From Lachnospiraceae bacterium Zagget2 (GTDB lineage: Bacteria; Bacillota; Clostridia; Lachnospirales; Lachnospiraceae), in the NCBI GenBank assembly GCA_001941045.1, contig MSHD01000058.1:1-36600 (forward strand): a stretch of 36,600 bases of DNA, given 5' to 3'. Below, piece by piece: positions 7,804 to 15,916 of this stretch; positions within the stretch are counted from its first letter, which is position 1; each line of letters begins with the position of its first letter. Below the pieces are notes generated by a model. That model saw only the letters and a program-made list of their open reading frames with translations, was not told where the DNA came from and ran no database searches. The translations under genes were made by a program, and so were the position numbers.

Positions 7804-8568
7804 TTACGCCGCCCTCGATTTTGTCCGGCGCAGGCTGTTCATGGCCTTCCGATATGTTACCTCGTCCATGTCGCCTACACTTGACACGCCATAGCGCTGC
7901 AAGACGGTATCAAGGGCAATGCCCGTCCGCGCCAGCTCCTTGTTGATCGCTTCCGTATATGCAGCTGCCTGTTTTCCTGCGTCTACAGCTTCCTGATGCC
8001 TGACGTCCTCTCCCGATGTCCCCGGCTGCGCAATGTTCTGCTTTCGAGTCGCCGCTTTATCGACCAGATTATAGACTACCTTCCCGTCCTGATTGATCAC
8101 CGTCAGCCCTGCGATCTCCCGGCTCTCATTATAGGAAATACTGGAAACCGTGAATTTATCCAAAGTCACATACCGATTCTCCCGCATCTGGATATTGGCC
8201 TTTCCTGCACTCACCCAGATAAACGGCGCAGTATAAAGTTCCCGACCTATGCCATGTGAAAAGCAGGCACGCTTGAAGGAATCTGAGGCTTCGCCCTTCT
8301 CCTTCTCAGTGTTGCTCTTCGTGCCAACGTCCATCTTGGATATCCACTGCTTCTTTTCATCATCCCAGATGCTGACCTTGCAGTACAGATTCCCGCCGAT
8401 CACTTCATGGCTCCGCTGCCAGTTGTTCGCGCCGTAGACTTCATCCAGAATCTTCATGTCTACACGGGCGTCCTTATAGAGCAATAACGACAGCCCTTTC
8501 TCGCTGATAAAGCCGACCCTGCACTCGATCTCATTTGCGCGCAGAATCCTGATCTCTTTCTGTCCCAT
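7804..8568 (-). CDS. Rad52/Rad22-family single-strand annealing protein
   Basis: This 254-aa protein has the N-terminal Rad52/22-like fold signature of phage and element annealing proteins: L-L-L-Y-K-D-A-R near residue 30, D-E-V-Y-G-A-N-N-W-Q-R near 45, a strand with Y-C-K-V-S-I-W-D, then E-K-G-E-A-S-D-S-F-K-R-A-C near 95 and G-I-G-R-E-L-Y near 110. A variable linker and a C-terminal helical region follow. It would coat and anneal single-stranded DNA made by the exonuclease encoded two genes upstream. The order exonuclease, ssb, annealing protein forms a complete recombination module. Confidence 0.85.
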   Translation of the reverse strand: MGQKEIRILRANEIECRVGFISEKGLSLLLYKDARVDMKILDEVYGANNWQRSHEVIGGNLYCKVSIWDDEKKQWISKMDVGTKSNTEKEKGEASDSFKRACFSHGIGRELYTAPFIWVSAGKANIQMRENRYVTLDKFTVSSISYNESREIAGLTVINQDGKVVYNLVDKAATRKQNIAQPGTSGEDVRHQEAVDAGKQAAAYTEAINKELARTGIALDTVLQRYGVSSVGDMDEVTYRKAMNSLRRTKSRAA

Positions 8569-8612
8569 CTATCTTATCATCCTTTCTACCTGTCATTTCT
8601 CGCTCTGTGATC

Positions 8613-9089
8613 TCAGTTAAACGGCAGGTCGTCATCACAATCTGTAAGAGCCATAAAGCCGTTCCTGTCCACCACATATCCATCGTTTCGCCTGTCCATA
8701 TCATGCCTGGCGTGAAGCGCCAGTGACTGAGAGGACTGCTGCGCAGCAGGGGTAGTCTCTTCGCTTGCTTTCTTGCTTTCTGCAAACTCCTGCTCCTCGA
8801 CGAACACCTCAAAGAATGGCATTTTCACACCATCTCTGTTCAGATAGCTGCCTGTCTGGACATGCCCTACAACCGCAATCTTCATCCCCTTGCGCAGATA
8901 TTTTTCCGCAAACTCTCCAGTACGCCCGAGAGCCACGAGCCGGAAGTAGTCCACCTTGATGCCATCGTCCCGCTTCTGCCGCTTGTCCACGGCGATCGAG
9001 TACCGGGCAATCGTGACCGGAGGCTCTTTTTGGCTGTAGCTTATCTCAGGGTCAGCCGTAAGCCTGCCGATCAGAATAATCTTATTCAC
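8613..9089 (-). CDS. ssb: Single-stranded DNA-binding protein
   Basis: This 158-aa SSB has the OB-fold opening M-N-K-I-I-L-I-G-R-L-T-A-D-P-E, the conserved Y-S-I-A-V-D, F-R-L-V-A-L-G and G-M-K-I-A-V-V-G-H segments, a low-complexity linker from about 115, and an acidic tip D-D-D-L-P-F-N that recruits partner proteins. An extra asparagine follows the usual terminal phenylalanine. It lies 15 bp after the exonuclease gene and is probably co-transcribed with it. Confidence 0.95.
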   Translation of the reverse strand: MNKIILIGRLTADPEISYSQKEPPVTIARYSIAVDKRQKRDDGIKVDYFRLVALGRTGEFAEKYLRKGMKIAVVGHVQTGSYLNRDGVKMPFFEVFVEEQEFAESKKASEETTPAAQQSSQSLALHARHDMDRRNDGYVVDRNGFMALTDCDDDLPFN

Positions 9090-9104
9090 CGACTCACCGC
9101 CTTC

Positions 9105-10034
9105 CTACGCCACGGAAAGCCGCCGGTAGCTGCTCTGCGTCAGATAATCCGCATAGATGTCCGGCTGCTCCGATTTCAGGCGCTTCGTGTCCACCGAGGT
9201 CTTACTGATAGACTTCCAGACCACCTTTCGGTCGCCAACTGTGCCGATCTCCGCCTCTTTCAGATAGCTCTTGAGCTGGTTTGCCGCGGCGTTCTTCGCC
9301 GTCTCCAGCTCCTTCATCTGCCTTGATATGCGCTCGTACTCCTCGCAGACAGTCAGTGCCTCCTCCGGCAACACGATCGTTTCTCCATTAGATATCCGAA
9401 ACCGGGAGTTGAAGTAGTCGGTCGTCGCCGCTGAGCCGTCCGGCACAGGTTCCACGCCGCCCAGTACATAGGTCTCCCAGAAATGTTTCTCCATCGCGAC
9501 AATCTTTCCGATCATCTCCTCATCTCGTTCTACCACGTGATAGAAGAAATGGTTTCCGCCTACCAGTGCTGCAATATAGGTTCGCTTTGCGCCTGTAACG
9601 GCCATATAATGCTGTACCTGCAAGATATACGGGGCAGGGACACCTTCTTCCCACACTTCCTGCTTATAGGCCGATGCCGTCTTTGCCTCAAAGATACATG
9701 GCTCTCCATTATCATTGATTACACCGTCCAAATCTGCGAGCATGAACGGATAATCCTCACTTTGCAAAAGCATATGCTTCTGGCGCACCTTTAAACCCGT
9801 GCGCTCCATGAACTCTTTCCGCACTACAGGCTCCAACAGCGTCCCGAAGTGGGTGTACTCATTCTCCCCTTCGTCCGGCTCAGCCTGCCTGGTCTTTTCA
9901 AGCCAGAGCTGATGCACTGATTTGAACGGGTTAATGCCTGCGATCACAGATACATCCGAGCCACCGATGCCTGTTGTACGATACCTCAGCCACTCCTGCC
10001 TGCTTAAATGGGCAGTCTTTACTACTACTCTCAT
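9105..10034 (-). CDS. YqaJ-family recombination exonuclease
   Basis: This 309-aa protein matches YqaJ/lambda-exonuclease-type recombinases. It has I-G-G-S-D-V-S-V-I-A-G-I-N-P-F at 23-37, Glu68 in L-L-E-P-V-V, Asp103 in A-D-L-D-G, and E-A-K at 116-118. These together form the PD-(D/E)xK nuclease site. The C-terminal ~90 residues are helical. The enzyme resects double-stranded ends so that the Rad52-like partner can anneal strands. It is the first gene of a three-gene recombination unit and follows a terminator. Confidence 0.9.
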   Translation of the reverse strand: MRVVVKTAHLSRQEWLRYRTTGIGGSDVSVIAGINPFKSVHQLWLEKTRQAEPDEGENEYTHFGTLLEPVVRKEFMERTGLKVRQKHMLLQSEDYPFMLADLDGVINDNGEPCIFEAKTASAYKQEVWEEGVPAPYILQVQHYMAVTGAKRTYIAALVGGNHFFYHVVERDEEMIGKIVAMEKHFWETYVLGGVEPVPDGSAATTDYFNSRFRISNGETIVLPEEALTVCEEYERISRQMKELETAKNAAANQLKSYLKEAEIGTVGDRKVVWKSISKTSVDTKRLKSEQPDIYADYLTQSSYRRLSVA

Positions 10035-10115
10035 AGATTCTTCACCTCTATAAAATTTTTTGAAAATCTTCTATCTCGCCTTTTTCCGCGTCTTTCTTCT
10101 CATCATCAAAAGCCG

Positions 10116-10149
10116 AAAAAGGGGACGCTCTTTTTGAAAGCGTCCCCTT
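10116..10149 (-). terminator. Terminator between the par/DUF932 unit and the recombination unit
   Basis: A perfect 11-bp stem (AAGGGGACGCT / AGCGTCCCCTT) with a 9-base loop is followed on the minus strand by TTTTTC. Confidence 0.8.
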
Positions 10150-10168
10150 CCATTCTTCCAGCTTAACA

Positions 10169-10393
10169 TTAAATCAATCTAAGAACGGAACAAACGTCGC
10201 CAAGATAATTAGATACCTCTTGCAACATTTCCATATAATCCAGCATCTCGTCACCACGCGCTCCGTCACGAAAGGATTCAGGGAGATTATCATATGAACT
10301 CTCTTCTTCACGTCGGACCGCATCCACAGTATTCATACCCTCCGAAATCTGGTCCAATACCTTGCCAAGCCTGTCCCTTCTCTGCTTATTCAT
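10169..10393 (-). CDS. 74-aa hypothetical protein
   Basis: The ATG at 10393 follows AAGGAGGA with good spacing and lies 13 bp past the DUF932 stop; the longer open frame upstream only overlaps DUF932 in another frame. The product is charged at the N-terminus (M-N-K-Q-R-R-D-R-L) and predicted helical. It ends in a leucine- and valine-rich helix that could pack in a dimer. I do not recognise the family. It closes the parA-parB-38aa-DUF932 unit. Confidence 0.7.
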   Translation of the reverse strand: MNKQRRDRLGKVLDQISEGMNTVDAVRREEESSYDNLPESFRDGARGDEMLDYMEMLQEVSNYLGDVCSVLRLI

Positions 10394-10406
10394 CGAAATA
10401 TCCTCC

Positions 10407-11339
10407 TTATGCTGCCCGAACCATCTGATAGGCTTTATCGAGCATGGGATTGCCGTCCACGGTTTTCGCAAAGAGGCTCTCACGGTAATTTGAGCGCTCC
10501 CGCAGCGGCCTCGCGTGGGTCGTGAAATCAGACACTGCATTGATGAAACGGTAAGCATTCTTCCCGACATGCTTGAGATCGGGCGCAGCGTAATACCGCT
10601 CTTTCAAATCCTCACGCATCCGCTCCACGTTTCTCTTCTGTACGTCGGTCGCCTTGGCGGGCGTCGGAATCAGTGTGTCGATGTACTCGTATACCTGACG
10701 GTCGGATAATTTCTGCCGGTTAAGCGCATCAATCCCCTTCCCCAGCTCCGACATATACTTTTCCGCATAGAGGAGCGTGTCCTTCGCATCTTCAAGCTTA
10801 CCCTGAATGTCCCCGACATGGTTGGTAGACCAGGTGCGCTTCGCCGTGCTGAGCGCCAGATTCAAAGTGTTCTGGCACACCACGCGCACAGGCGTCATCG
10901 CCGCCTTGATCGCCCCCGTTCCATCGTGGCTGTTCATGAATACCAGATATGGCGTGATCTCATCGCCGCTGATGATATAGCGCTGTGGAAGCCTCGCCAA
11001 TATCCACGTTCTTCTACCGCCCTGTAAGGAGCCCGCCGTCTCATAAGTAACGCCCCCGCCCAACAGTTCATCTGTAAAGGCGAAGGCGTCTTCATTCTGG
11101 ACGACCTTGTAACGGTCTGTGACGATTCCAAGCACCTGATCGTCTGTCTCTCTTACATTGGCTTTAAAGCCCGGTACAGGCATTCCATCCGCTGTCTGGA
11201 CCTCTTTCTGAATAACCCGCCAGTCAAGCCCTGCAAGCACCAACGCGCTCAGAGAATCCGGCGCCTCCTGCACCCGTGTGCCAAGCCCGTGCCAAGGCTT
11301 CGTCCTCGTGTAAAACATGCTTTCAACATTTGCTGCCAT
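10407..11339 (-). CDS. DUF932 phage/plasmid-related protein
   Basis: This 310-aa protein is a clear DUF932 member. It has the F-Y-T-R-T-K-P-W-H-G-L-G opening near residue 10, a D-R-Y-K-V-V-Q-N-E-D-A-F segment near 90, and the C-Q-N-T-L-N-L-A segment near 155. The family is common on plasmids and phages of Firmicutes and is thought to act in replication or recombination; the biochemical role is not settled. It is the fourth gene after parA, parB and a 38-aa peptide in one tight unit. Confidence 0.88.
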   Translation of the reverse strand: MAANVESMFYTRTKPWHGLGTRVQEAPDSLSALVLAGLDWRVIQKEVQTADGMPVPGFKANVRETDDQVLGIVTDRYKVVQNEDAFAFTDELLGGGVTYETAGSLQGGRRTWILARLPQRYIISGDEITPYLVFMNSHDGTGAIKAAMTPVRVVCQNTLNLALSTAKRTWSTNHVGDIQGKLEDAKDTLLYAEKYMSELGKGIDALNRQKLSDRQVYEYIDTLIPTPAKATDVQKRNVERMREDLKERYYAAPDLKHVGKNAYRFINAVSDFTTHARPLRERSNYRESLFAKTVDGNPMLDKAYQMVRAA

Positions 11340-11364
11340 TTCTTATTTCCTCCATTCCGTAATT

Positions 11365-11481
11365 TTAGTTTGTTTTCCCGTCTTTTAAGATAACCTTCAG
11401 TGCGTCCACCACGACCTTGATAATTCCAACAGCGATCGTGCCCCCTGTCCGGAAAATCTTCCAGATCGTTTCCTTGTTCAT
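11365..11481 (-). CDS. 38-aa amphipathic peptide
   Basis: The ATG overlaps the parB stop (ATGA) and is preceded by GGAAGGAGG, a near copy of the site before the 25-aa peptide. The product has a basic N-terminus, a central stretch of Gly, Ala, Val and Ile residues, and a Lys-rich end. A short membrane-associated helix is plausible. The overlap suggests translational coupling to parB. The function is unknown. Confidence 0.55.
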   Translation of the reverse strand: MNKETIWKIFRTGGTIAVGIIKVVVDALKVILKDGKTN

Positions 11482-12386
11482 AAGATATAGCCTCCTTCCT
11501 TCCATTTTTTCAATAAGCGGATTATCGTCTCTCTCCGCTGCGCGGCGGTATAATCCTCCGGAAAATATTTTCGGAAGTCGTCCCCACTCATCCTGTCGGC
11601 CTGCTCTTTTTGCTGCTTCTTTGGCTTTTGAGTCTCTCTGCCAAATACCTCGCGCAGCTGTTCATCGGACAGTGGAACATCCCACGGCATTTTCCGCAGC
11701 CTTTTCGCAAATCCCGCGGAGATTCTGGTCGGATGCGCCTCTTGGTACTGTAAAAGCAGCTTTTGCTGTCCCTGCTTCAGATATGAAAGCTCTACGCCAA
11801 CCGAAAAGGAGAGCGTCCCATCATCCACTCGTTCCAACAATTCCGGTATTAGATGGTTGAGCCGAAGGAAGCGCTGTACTTGTCGTCCGCTATACCCGGC
11901 TTCTTCCCCGATTTTTTCCGCAGTCTCACGTTTCCACTTCCCGTCCTTTTGTCGGGAGGATTCCTGTGCGGTCAGGTCTGTCCGCTTGCCCTGCTTTGCC
12001 AGCGCCGCCATCTTCATCTGATAAGCCTTTGCCTTCTCGCTGGGTAGAATATTGGTTCGCTGAATGTTGCTGTTGACCATCCAGATCACGGCGTCCTCAT
12101 CCGACATTTCCCTGACAACCGCGGGAATGGTTTCCATGTGCAGATAACGGCAGGCAAAACAGCGGCGGTGTCCTGAGATCGCCTCATAGTTTCCATCCGC
12201 TTTCTTCCGCAGGATCACAGGAGTCAGCACACCCGATTCCCGAATGCTCCCGATCAGCTGCTCCATATCCGCATCCATCGTGACATGGAACGGATGGTTC
12301 GGGAAATCGTCAATCAGACGCAGCTCTACTTCCTTTGCATCCCCGCTGCCCCTGACCAGCTCCTCAAACGGCGTCAGCTTCATCAC
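11478..12386 (-). CDS. parB: ParB-family partition protein
   Basis: This 302-aa protein has an N-terminal ParB/Srx-type nuclease-like domain, with P-F-H-V near residue 30 and I-S-G-H-R-R near 70, and a central helix-turn-helix (A-E-K-I-G-E-E-A-G-Y-S-G-R-Q-V-Q-R near 145). The C-terminus is basic. ParB proteins bind parS sites, hydrolyse CTP and cooperate with ParA. The start overlaps the parA 3' end by 23 bp, which is typical for a par operon. I could not identify a parS site by eye. Confidence 0.9.
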   Translation of the reverse strand: MMKLTPFEELVRGSGDAKEVELRLIDDFPNHPFHVTMDADMEQLIGSIRESGVLTPVILRKKADGNYEAISGHRRCFACRYLHMETIPAVVREMSDEDAVIWMVNSNIQRTNILPSEKAKAYQMKMAALAKQGKRTDLTAQESSRQKDGKWKRETAEKIGEEAGYSGRQVQRFLRLNHLIPELLERVDDGTLSFSVGVELSYLKQGQQKLLLQYQEAHPTRISAGFAKRLRKMPWDVPLSDEQLREVFGRETQKPKKQQKEQADRMSGDDFRKYFPEDYTAAQRRETIIRLLKKWKEGGYIL

Positions 12387-13182
12387 GCAGCCTCCCCTCC
12401 GTTTTTTCCAGAACGATCTTTGTCAGCTCCCTGTACGCCTCGGCCGCTTTCCCGCGCTTGTCTAACTGGTAAATGCTCTTCCTGGTCACACTCACTTCCT
12501 TCAGGCGTACCGAGTACGGAATCGCACAGGGCAGGACTCCGATTTCTCCGTAAGTCTCCTGTAAGAGCTTTAGCACGTTCCGTGCGTTTTTCGTCCGCAG
12601 GTTTGCCATGACAGGTAAAATACCAAGGATTTCGAGGTCTGGATTCCCCATTTTCCGCACCTGGATAACGGACTGCAACAGCTGCTCCACGCCCTTTGCC
12701 GACAGGTATTCTGTCTGAACGGGTATCAGCACCTGGTTCGCCGCCGTCAGCGCATTCAGGGTCAGCATACCGAGCGCAGGCGGACAATCGAGCAAAATGT
12801 AATCGTAGCGCCCCATAAAGGCTTTAAGCAGACGTTTCAGCATCCGTTCGCCGCCAACCATCTCCCCGAGCTGTTTCTCCGTCAGCGCGAGCCTCCGGTT
12901 TGCCGGAATATAATTCAGATTTACGCCATAACCAGAAATACCTCCAGCAGTATTTACACCGCCGGAGGTATCCTCCATTACCATCTGAAATAATTCCGCC
13001 ATTGTGACCGAACAGCGATCTGGGAACTCACATCCAAGGCTGACTCCAAGACTCCCCTGCGCGTCCAGATCCACCAACAGGACCTTTCTCCCGCTTTCCG
13101 CGAGTCCCACGCCAAGGCACAGGGTAGTCGTCGTCTTTGCGCAACCGCCCTTTTGCGTCGCCACTGCAATAATTTGTGGCAT
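12364..13182 (-). CDS. parA: ParA/Soj-family partition ATPase
   Basis: This 272-aa ATPase has the deviant Walker A K-G-G-C-A-K-T-T at residues 11-18, V-D-L-D-A-Q-G near 40, and L-L-D-C-P-P-A-L near 125. It would position copies of the element before cell division. Three in-frame ATGs cluster at the start; the third is chosen because AAAGGAG lies 9 bp from it and abuts the first. A partition system in an integrated element implies a circular, replicating stage. Confidence 0.92.
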   Translation of the reverse strand: MPQIIAVATQKGGCAKTTTTLCLGVGLAESGRKVLLVDLDAQGSLGVSLGCEFPDRCSVTMAELFQMVMEDTSGGVNTAGGISGYGVNLNYIPANRRLALTEKQLGEMVGGERMLKRLLKAFMGRYDYILLDCPPALGMLTLNALTAANQVLIPVQTEYLSAKGVEQLLQSVIQVRKMGNPDLEILGILPVMANLRTKNARNVLKLLQETYGEIGVLPCAIPYSVRLKEVSVTRKSIYQLDKRGKAAEAYRELTKIVLEKTEGRLRDEADAV

Positions 13183-13332
13183 ATACATCATCTCCTTTCC
13201 GCGGAAATAATGTATCTATCAATTCTGTCGAAATGCGTTGCGAATGCTCTCACTGAAAACGGAATTTTATTGCGTTCACAATAGGATTCCGATAGAATAA
13301 CGATAAGAAAAAGAACATGAGGTGATACTACG

Positions 13333-13515
13333 ATAGGCTTAAATTCAGAGCAATATTCTGTTCCCGCCGATAATATTGAAGAAAAACTCGATGAGGCAGA
13401 CAGACAGGCCGCATCCACCGCTGAACGGCTGTCTCATCAGACAGCATTTGCAAACATAAGGAAAAGAGCCAAGGAAACCATCCGTCCAATTAAAAATACC
13501 ACAACGTCAGCTTGA
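13333..13515 (+). pseudogene. Small antitoxin-like ORF lacking a standard start codon
   Basis: A plus-strand frame of 60 codons ends in TGA at 13515. Its middle (L-D-E-A-D-R-Q-A-A-S-T-A-E-R-L-S-H) and end resemble the C-terminal helix of small RelB-like antitoxins. A GAGGTG site lies 8 bp upstream of an ATA codon where a start would be expected, with an in-frame stop just before it. No ATG, GTG or TTG is available in frame. It could be a gene silenced by an ATG-to-ATA change or one using a rare start. It is divergent from parA, and no toxin lies next to it. Confidence 0.4.
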
Positions 13516-13531
13516 TTCTTTTTTATTATTC

Positions 13532-13768
13532 TTAATTGTCTGACTTAATGCGTTTTATCTCAATTTCTAATGATATGATAAGAGCCAAATCTTCAATCAC
13601 TTCTGCATTAAACGATTCAGAACACAAGATGGCTTCTCTTTGTCTTCTTTTTTCACATAATTCAGAAACTTTCTCAGTTATCATATTTCTTTGAATCTCC
13701 GATAATGGCGTTTCAAGCTCTTCTTTGAGAATTTCTTGAACACGGGTATCGAAATAATCCTTGACCAT
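13532..13768 (-). CDS. 78-aa hypothetical helical protein
   Basis: The ATG is preceded by AAAGGGGGA with good spacing. The protein is highly charged (many Glu, Lys and Arg) and predicted to be almost all helix, with a possible coiled coil across residues 8-75. No family is recognised. It overlaps no other likely gene and lies between the antitoxin-like ORF and the zinc-ribbon gene. Confidence 0.6.
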   Translation of the reverse strand: MVKDYFDTRVQEILKEELETPLSEIQRNMITEKVSELCEKRRQREAILCSESFNAEVIEDLALIISLEIEIKRIKSDN

Positions 13769-13811
13769 AATTTAATCCCCCTTTGATTTTATCTTGCTAA
13801 TGGTATATCAA

Positions 13812-14024
13812 TCAAAATTTTCTTCTTACCTTCCTGCACCAGTCGCGCACACTGCGGAGCTGACAGACCGCGCAGGTCCTGTTCTTTTTGTAATCCTCAT
13901 CCCAGTAGTGGAAATAATACTCGTCCCGCGACACGTATCGGAAAAAGTATTTACCGCACTTCTTACAGCGAGACATGACGCCGATCCGGTCATTGCTCAG
14001 TATATTGCCAGTGATATCGCTCAT
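13812..14024 (-). CDS. 70-aa zinc-ribbon protein
   Basis: Two cysteine pairs, C-K-K-C near residue 20 and C-A-V-C near residue 51, are spaced as in a treble-clef or zinc-ribbon finger, and the C-terminus is Arg/Lys-rich. This suggests a small nucleic-acid-binding protein. An AAGGAGGAA site precedes the ATG. The gene has its own promoter at 14067-14098 with a perfect palindrome in place of the -35 box, so it is probably a target of an element regulator. Confidence 0.7.
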   Translation of the reverse strand: MSDITGNILSNDRIGVMSRCKKCGKYFFRYVSRDEYYFHYWDEDYKKNRTCAVCQLRSVRDWCRKVRRKF

Positions 14025-14066
14025 CGCTATTCCTCCTTGAAGCTGTCTGTTTTTCGTCCTGAATCC

Positions 14067-14098
14067 ATTATAGCCAGCAGCATGGACAGACTCTGTCC
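14067..14098 (-). promoter_or_regulatory. Activator-type promoter with GGACA-N5-TGTCC palindrome
   Basis: On the minus strand the perfect 15-bp palindrome GGACAGAGTCTGTCC is followed after exactly 11 bp by TATAAT. No recognisable -35 box exists, and the palindrome covers that position. The same arrangement with the same spacing recurs at 21127-21158. It would drive the zinc-ribbon gene. Confidence 0.7.
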
Positions 14099-14116
14099 TT
14101 TTTCCAATTTTCTTTT

Positions 14117-14147
14117 AAAAAAATCCGGCAGAATTTCTCCGCCGGAT
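14117..14147 (-). terminator. Terminator closing the WYL-headed operon
   Basis: A 7-bp ATCCGGC / GCCGGAT stem is followed on the minus strand by a run of seven T residues, 18 bp past the stop of the last operon gene. Confidence 0.85.
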
Positions 14148-14164
14148 ACTTTACATTTTATGAT

Positions 14165-14413
14165 TCATCGGAAAACCGCCCTGGCAACGCAGCCGATGAG
14201 AAAAACGACCAGGATAATCCCAAGGCATTTTAAAAGCATGAATATGCCCAGCCCCAGGGTCACAACCATCACGCAGGCGGCAAGAAACAGGCCGATCGCA
14301 AGTACGGCCAGACCGCCGATGATTCCAAATGCAGTAAGGATATTTCGCCCCAATCGCCCCGCATGCATCCAAATGCCGAGCGCAACGAGCGCCAGGCCAA
14401 GCCAGATCAACAT
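14165..14413 (-). CDS. 82-aa glycine-rich membrane protein
   Basis: The whole protein is hydrophobic, with three predicted membrane helices separated by short loops; one contains H-A-G-R-L-G-R-N. Many small residues (Gly and Ala) suggest tight helix packing. No family is recognised. It is the last gene of the operon that begins with the WYL regulator, 31 bp after the TerB-like gene and just before a strong terminator. Confidence 0.7.
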   Translation of the reverse strand: MLIWLGLALVALGIWMHAGRLGRNILTAFGIIGGLAVLAIGLFLAACVMVVTLGLGIFMLLKCLGIILVVFLIGCVARAVFR

Positions 14414-14444
14414 ATTTTTTCCTCTTTCGTTTTCCTGTTTACAG

Positions 14445-14846
14445 TCATGAATTGATTGCCACGGTCATCTCGCCTACTAAATCCATATATCTTCTAAGCA
14501 TATTATTCTGCGTCTCAACATCGGCTTCTTCCAGATCAATATCCACAGCCAGAGCTTTCACAAAATCCTGTTCGGATATATCATAACAGCCATCCGCATA
14601 CATCATCCCCAATAACTCAAGCAATACAATTTTCTTGACGGGTTTTTCCGACTGCTTAAATATGTCTTTAATAGTTTCCATCGACATTGTATCATCATCG
14701 AAGAAATAAGAAGAAATCCCCATTTCTCGGCAATATTCGACGAGCAGTTCTTTTTCACCTTCAGTGATCGCGTCATCCTTAACCGCGTAATAACAGAGAT
14801 TGATGAAAGCCTCTTTTTCCTTTTGATTCAATTCATTAAGAAACAT
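14445..14846 (-). CDS. TerB-like helical protein
   Basis: This 133-aa all-helical acidic protein resembles the TerB tellurite-resistance fold. The opening has L-N-x-x-E-K-E-A-F-I-N-L-C-Y-Y-A, followed by D-x-x-I-T-E-G-E-K-E-L-L near residue 27, and later L-L-E-L-L-G-M-M-Y-A-D-G near 75, the position where TerB proteins carry a paired acidic metal-binding D-G motif. TerB-like proteins occur in stress and phage-defence systems, often at membranes. It lies 9 bp after the glycine-zipper gene. The match is by pattern only. Confidence 0.6.
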   Translation of the reverse strand: MFLNELNQKEKEAFINLCYYAVKDDAITEGEKELLVEYCREMGISSYFFDDDTMSMETIKDIFKQSEKPVKKIVLLELLGMMYADGCYDISEQDFVKALAVDIDLEEADVETQNNMLRRYMDLVGEMTVAINS

Positions 14847-14855
14847 ATGCTCCTC

Positions 14856-15902
14856 CTATGCAACTTCTCGTAATTCATTTTCCAAAACGTTCTCCGCAGC
14901 AGATATAATCTTACTAGCCTCCTCAGAATTTACCTCATTCTTTGTATCATCAACCTTGTTGACCAGTTCCAGTTGACACATTTTGAACAGTAAACCGACC
15001 AACAACACGAGGTCACATCCCACCGCTTTTTCCTTCTCAGTAAATTCTTCCCAGTCACATTTTCCCATAAAACCAACCAGACATTCCAATATCTTTAATC
15101 TGCTTTCATATTCTGCCTTAACAGTTTTCAGTGTATTTATGTATTCTCTGGCAACACTTTGCAGCTCATTTAGATATGAGCAGATCTGTTCGACCTTCTC
15201 TTCTATTTCCATTGCCTGTTGCATTGCTTCATCCGCCTGGGTGGATAATTTTTTGCCAGTCATTTTAAAAATAATCCCTCCAAACATCAGGCCAACACCT
15301 AAGGTCGCGCCGCCAAGAACCGCTGTTCCCAACGCCATTCCACCTCCACCAGCTGCAAGAGCGCCTCCTCCCAAGGCCGCCAGCGTAGCATTTGTCGCCG
15401 CGGCTCCACTGAGACTTGCAATCGCAGTTCCCGTTGAAGCCGTTCCAAGAGCCATTACCGCGGATGTCGTTGCCCCAGCGGCCGCAAATCCTCCGGCTGT
15501 ACCAACAGCCGCTCCACCTAGGCCCCCAAGAAGCACTCCCGCACCCAAAGACACCTGTTTCAGTTCCTCAGCCCTGTATTCCGGCAGAATCACATCAGAA
15601 ATATCAATTTCTTTAAAACGCGGACGGTTTTGAATTTTTTCTATCAGATCAGAAAACTTCTCAAAAGAAGTCAGCGTCTCTAATTCTATTTTCCCCAATT
15701 TATCCATAACCACTGTGGTTATTTCTGAATTCGTTTTAAATCTGTTTATCGCACTGTCATATTTCGCCTGTGCCAGCTTCGCAGTATTCCTTGCTTTTCC
15801 CATTTTCATTCCACCGCTAATACCTTCGCCTAATCCTGTTGCTCCGGCGACAACTGCAAGGCCTCCAATTATAAATGGTAATGGCATAATACTATCCTCC
15901 AT
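14856..15902 (-). CDS. 348-aa glycine-zipper membrane protein
   Basis: The layout is an N-terminal helix (G-G-L-A-V-V-A-G-A-T-G-L-G), a soluble helical part (about 35-115), a long Gly/Ala-rich hydrophobic core (about 117-215) full of G-x-x-x-G repeats, and a helical C-terminal domain (about 220-348). Glycine-zipper cores of this kind form tightly packed membrane hairpins and occur in pore-forming or membrane-anchoring proteins. The family is not recognised. The ATG chosen at 15902 has a second in-frame ATG five codons later (M-P-L-P-F). It sits between the 433-aa membrane protein and the TerB-like gene. Confidence 0.65.
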   Translation of the reverse strand: MEDSIMPLPFIIGGLAVVAGATGLGEGISGGMKMGKARNTAKLAQAKYDSAINRFKTNSEITTVVMDKLGKIELETLTSFEKFSDLIEKIQNRPRFKEIDISDVILPEYRAEELKQVSLGAGVLLGGLGGAAVGTAGGFAAAGATTSAVMALGTASTGTAIASLSGAAATNATLAALGGGALAAGGGGMALGTAVLGGATLGVGLMFGGIIFKMTGKKLSTQADEAMQQAMEIEEKVEQICSYLNELQSVAREYINTLKTVKAEYESRLKILECLVGFMGKCDWEEFTEKEKAVGCDLVLLVGLLFKMCQLELVNKVDDTKNEVNSEEASKIISAAENVLENELREVA

Positions 15903-15916
15903 TCCGATGCCTGATT

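Noticed and set aside
13192-13332. parS site upstream of parA
   Set aside because: I saw partial repeats of TATCG/TATTC but no clear inverted repeat; not enough to call a site.
14445-14846. A Shango-type defence system because of the TerB-like gene
   Set aside because: The other Shango components (ATPase and helicase) are not in this operon.
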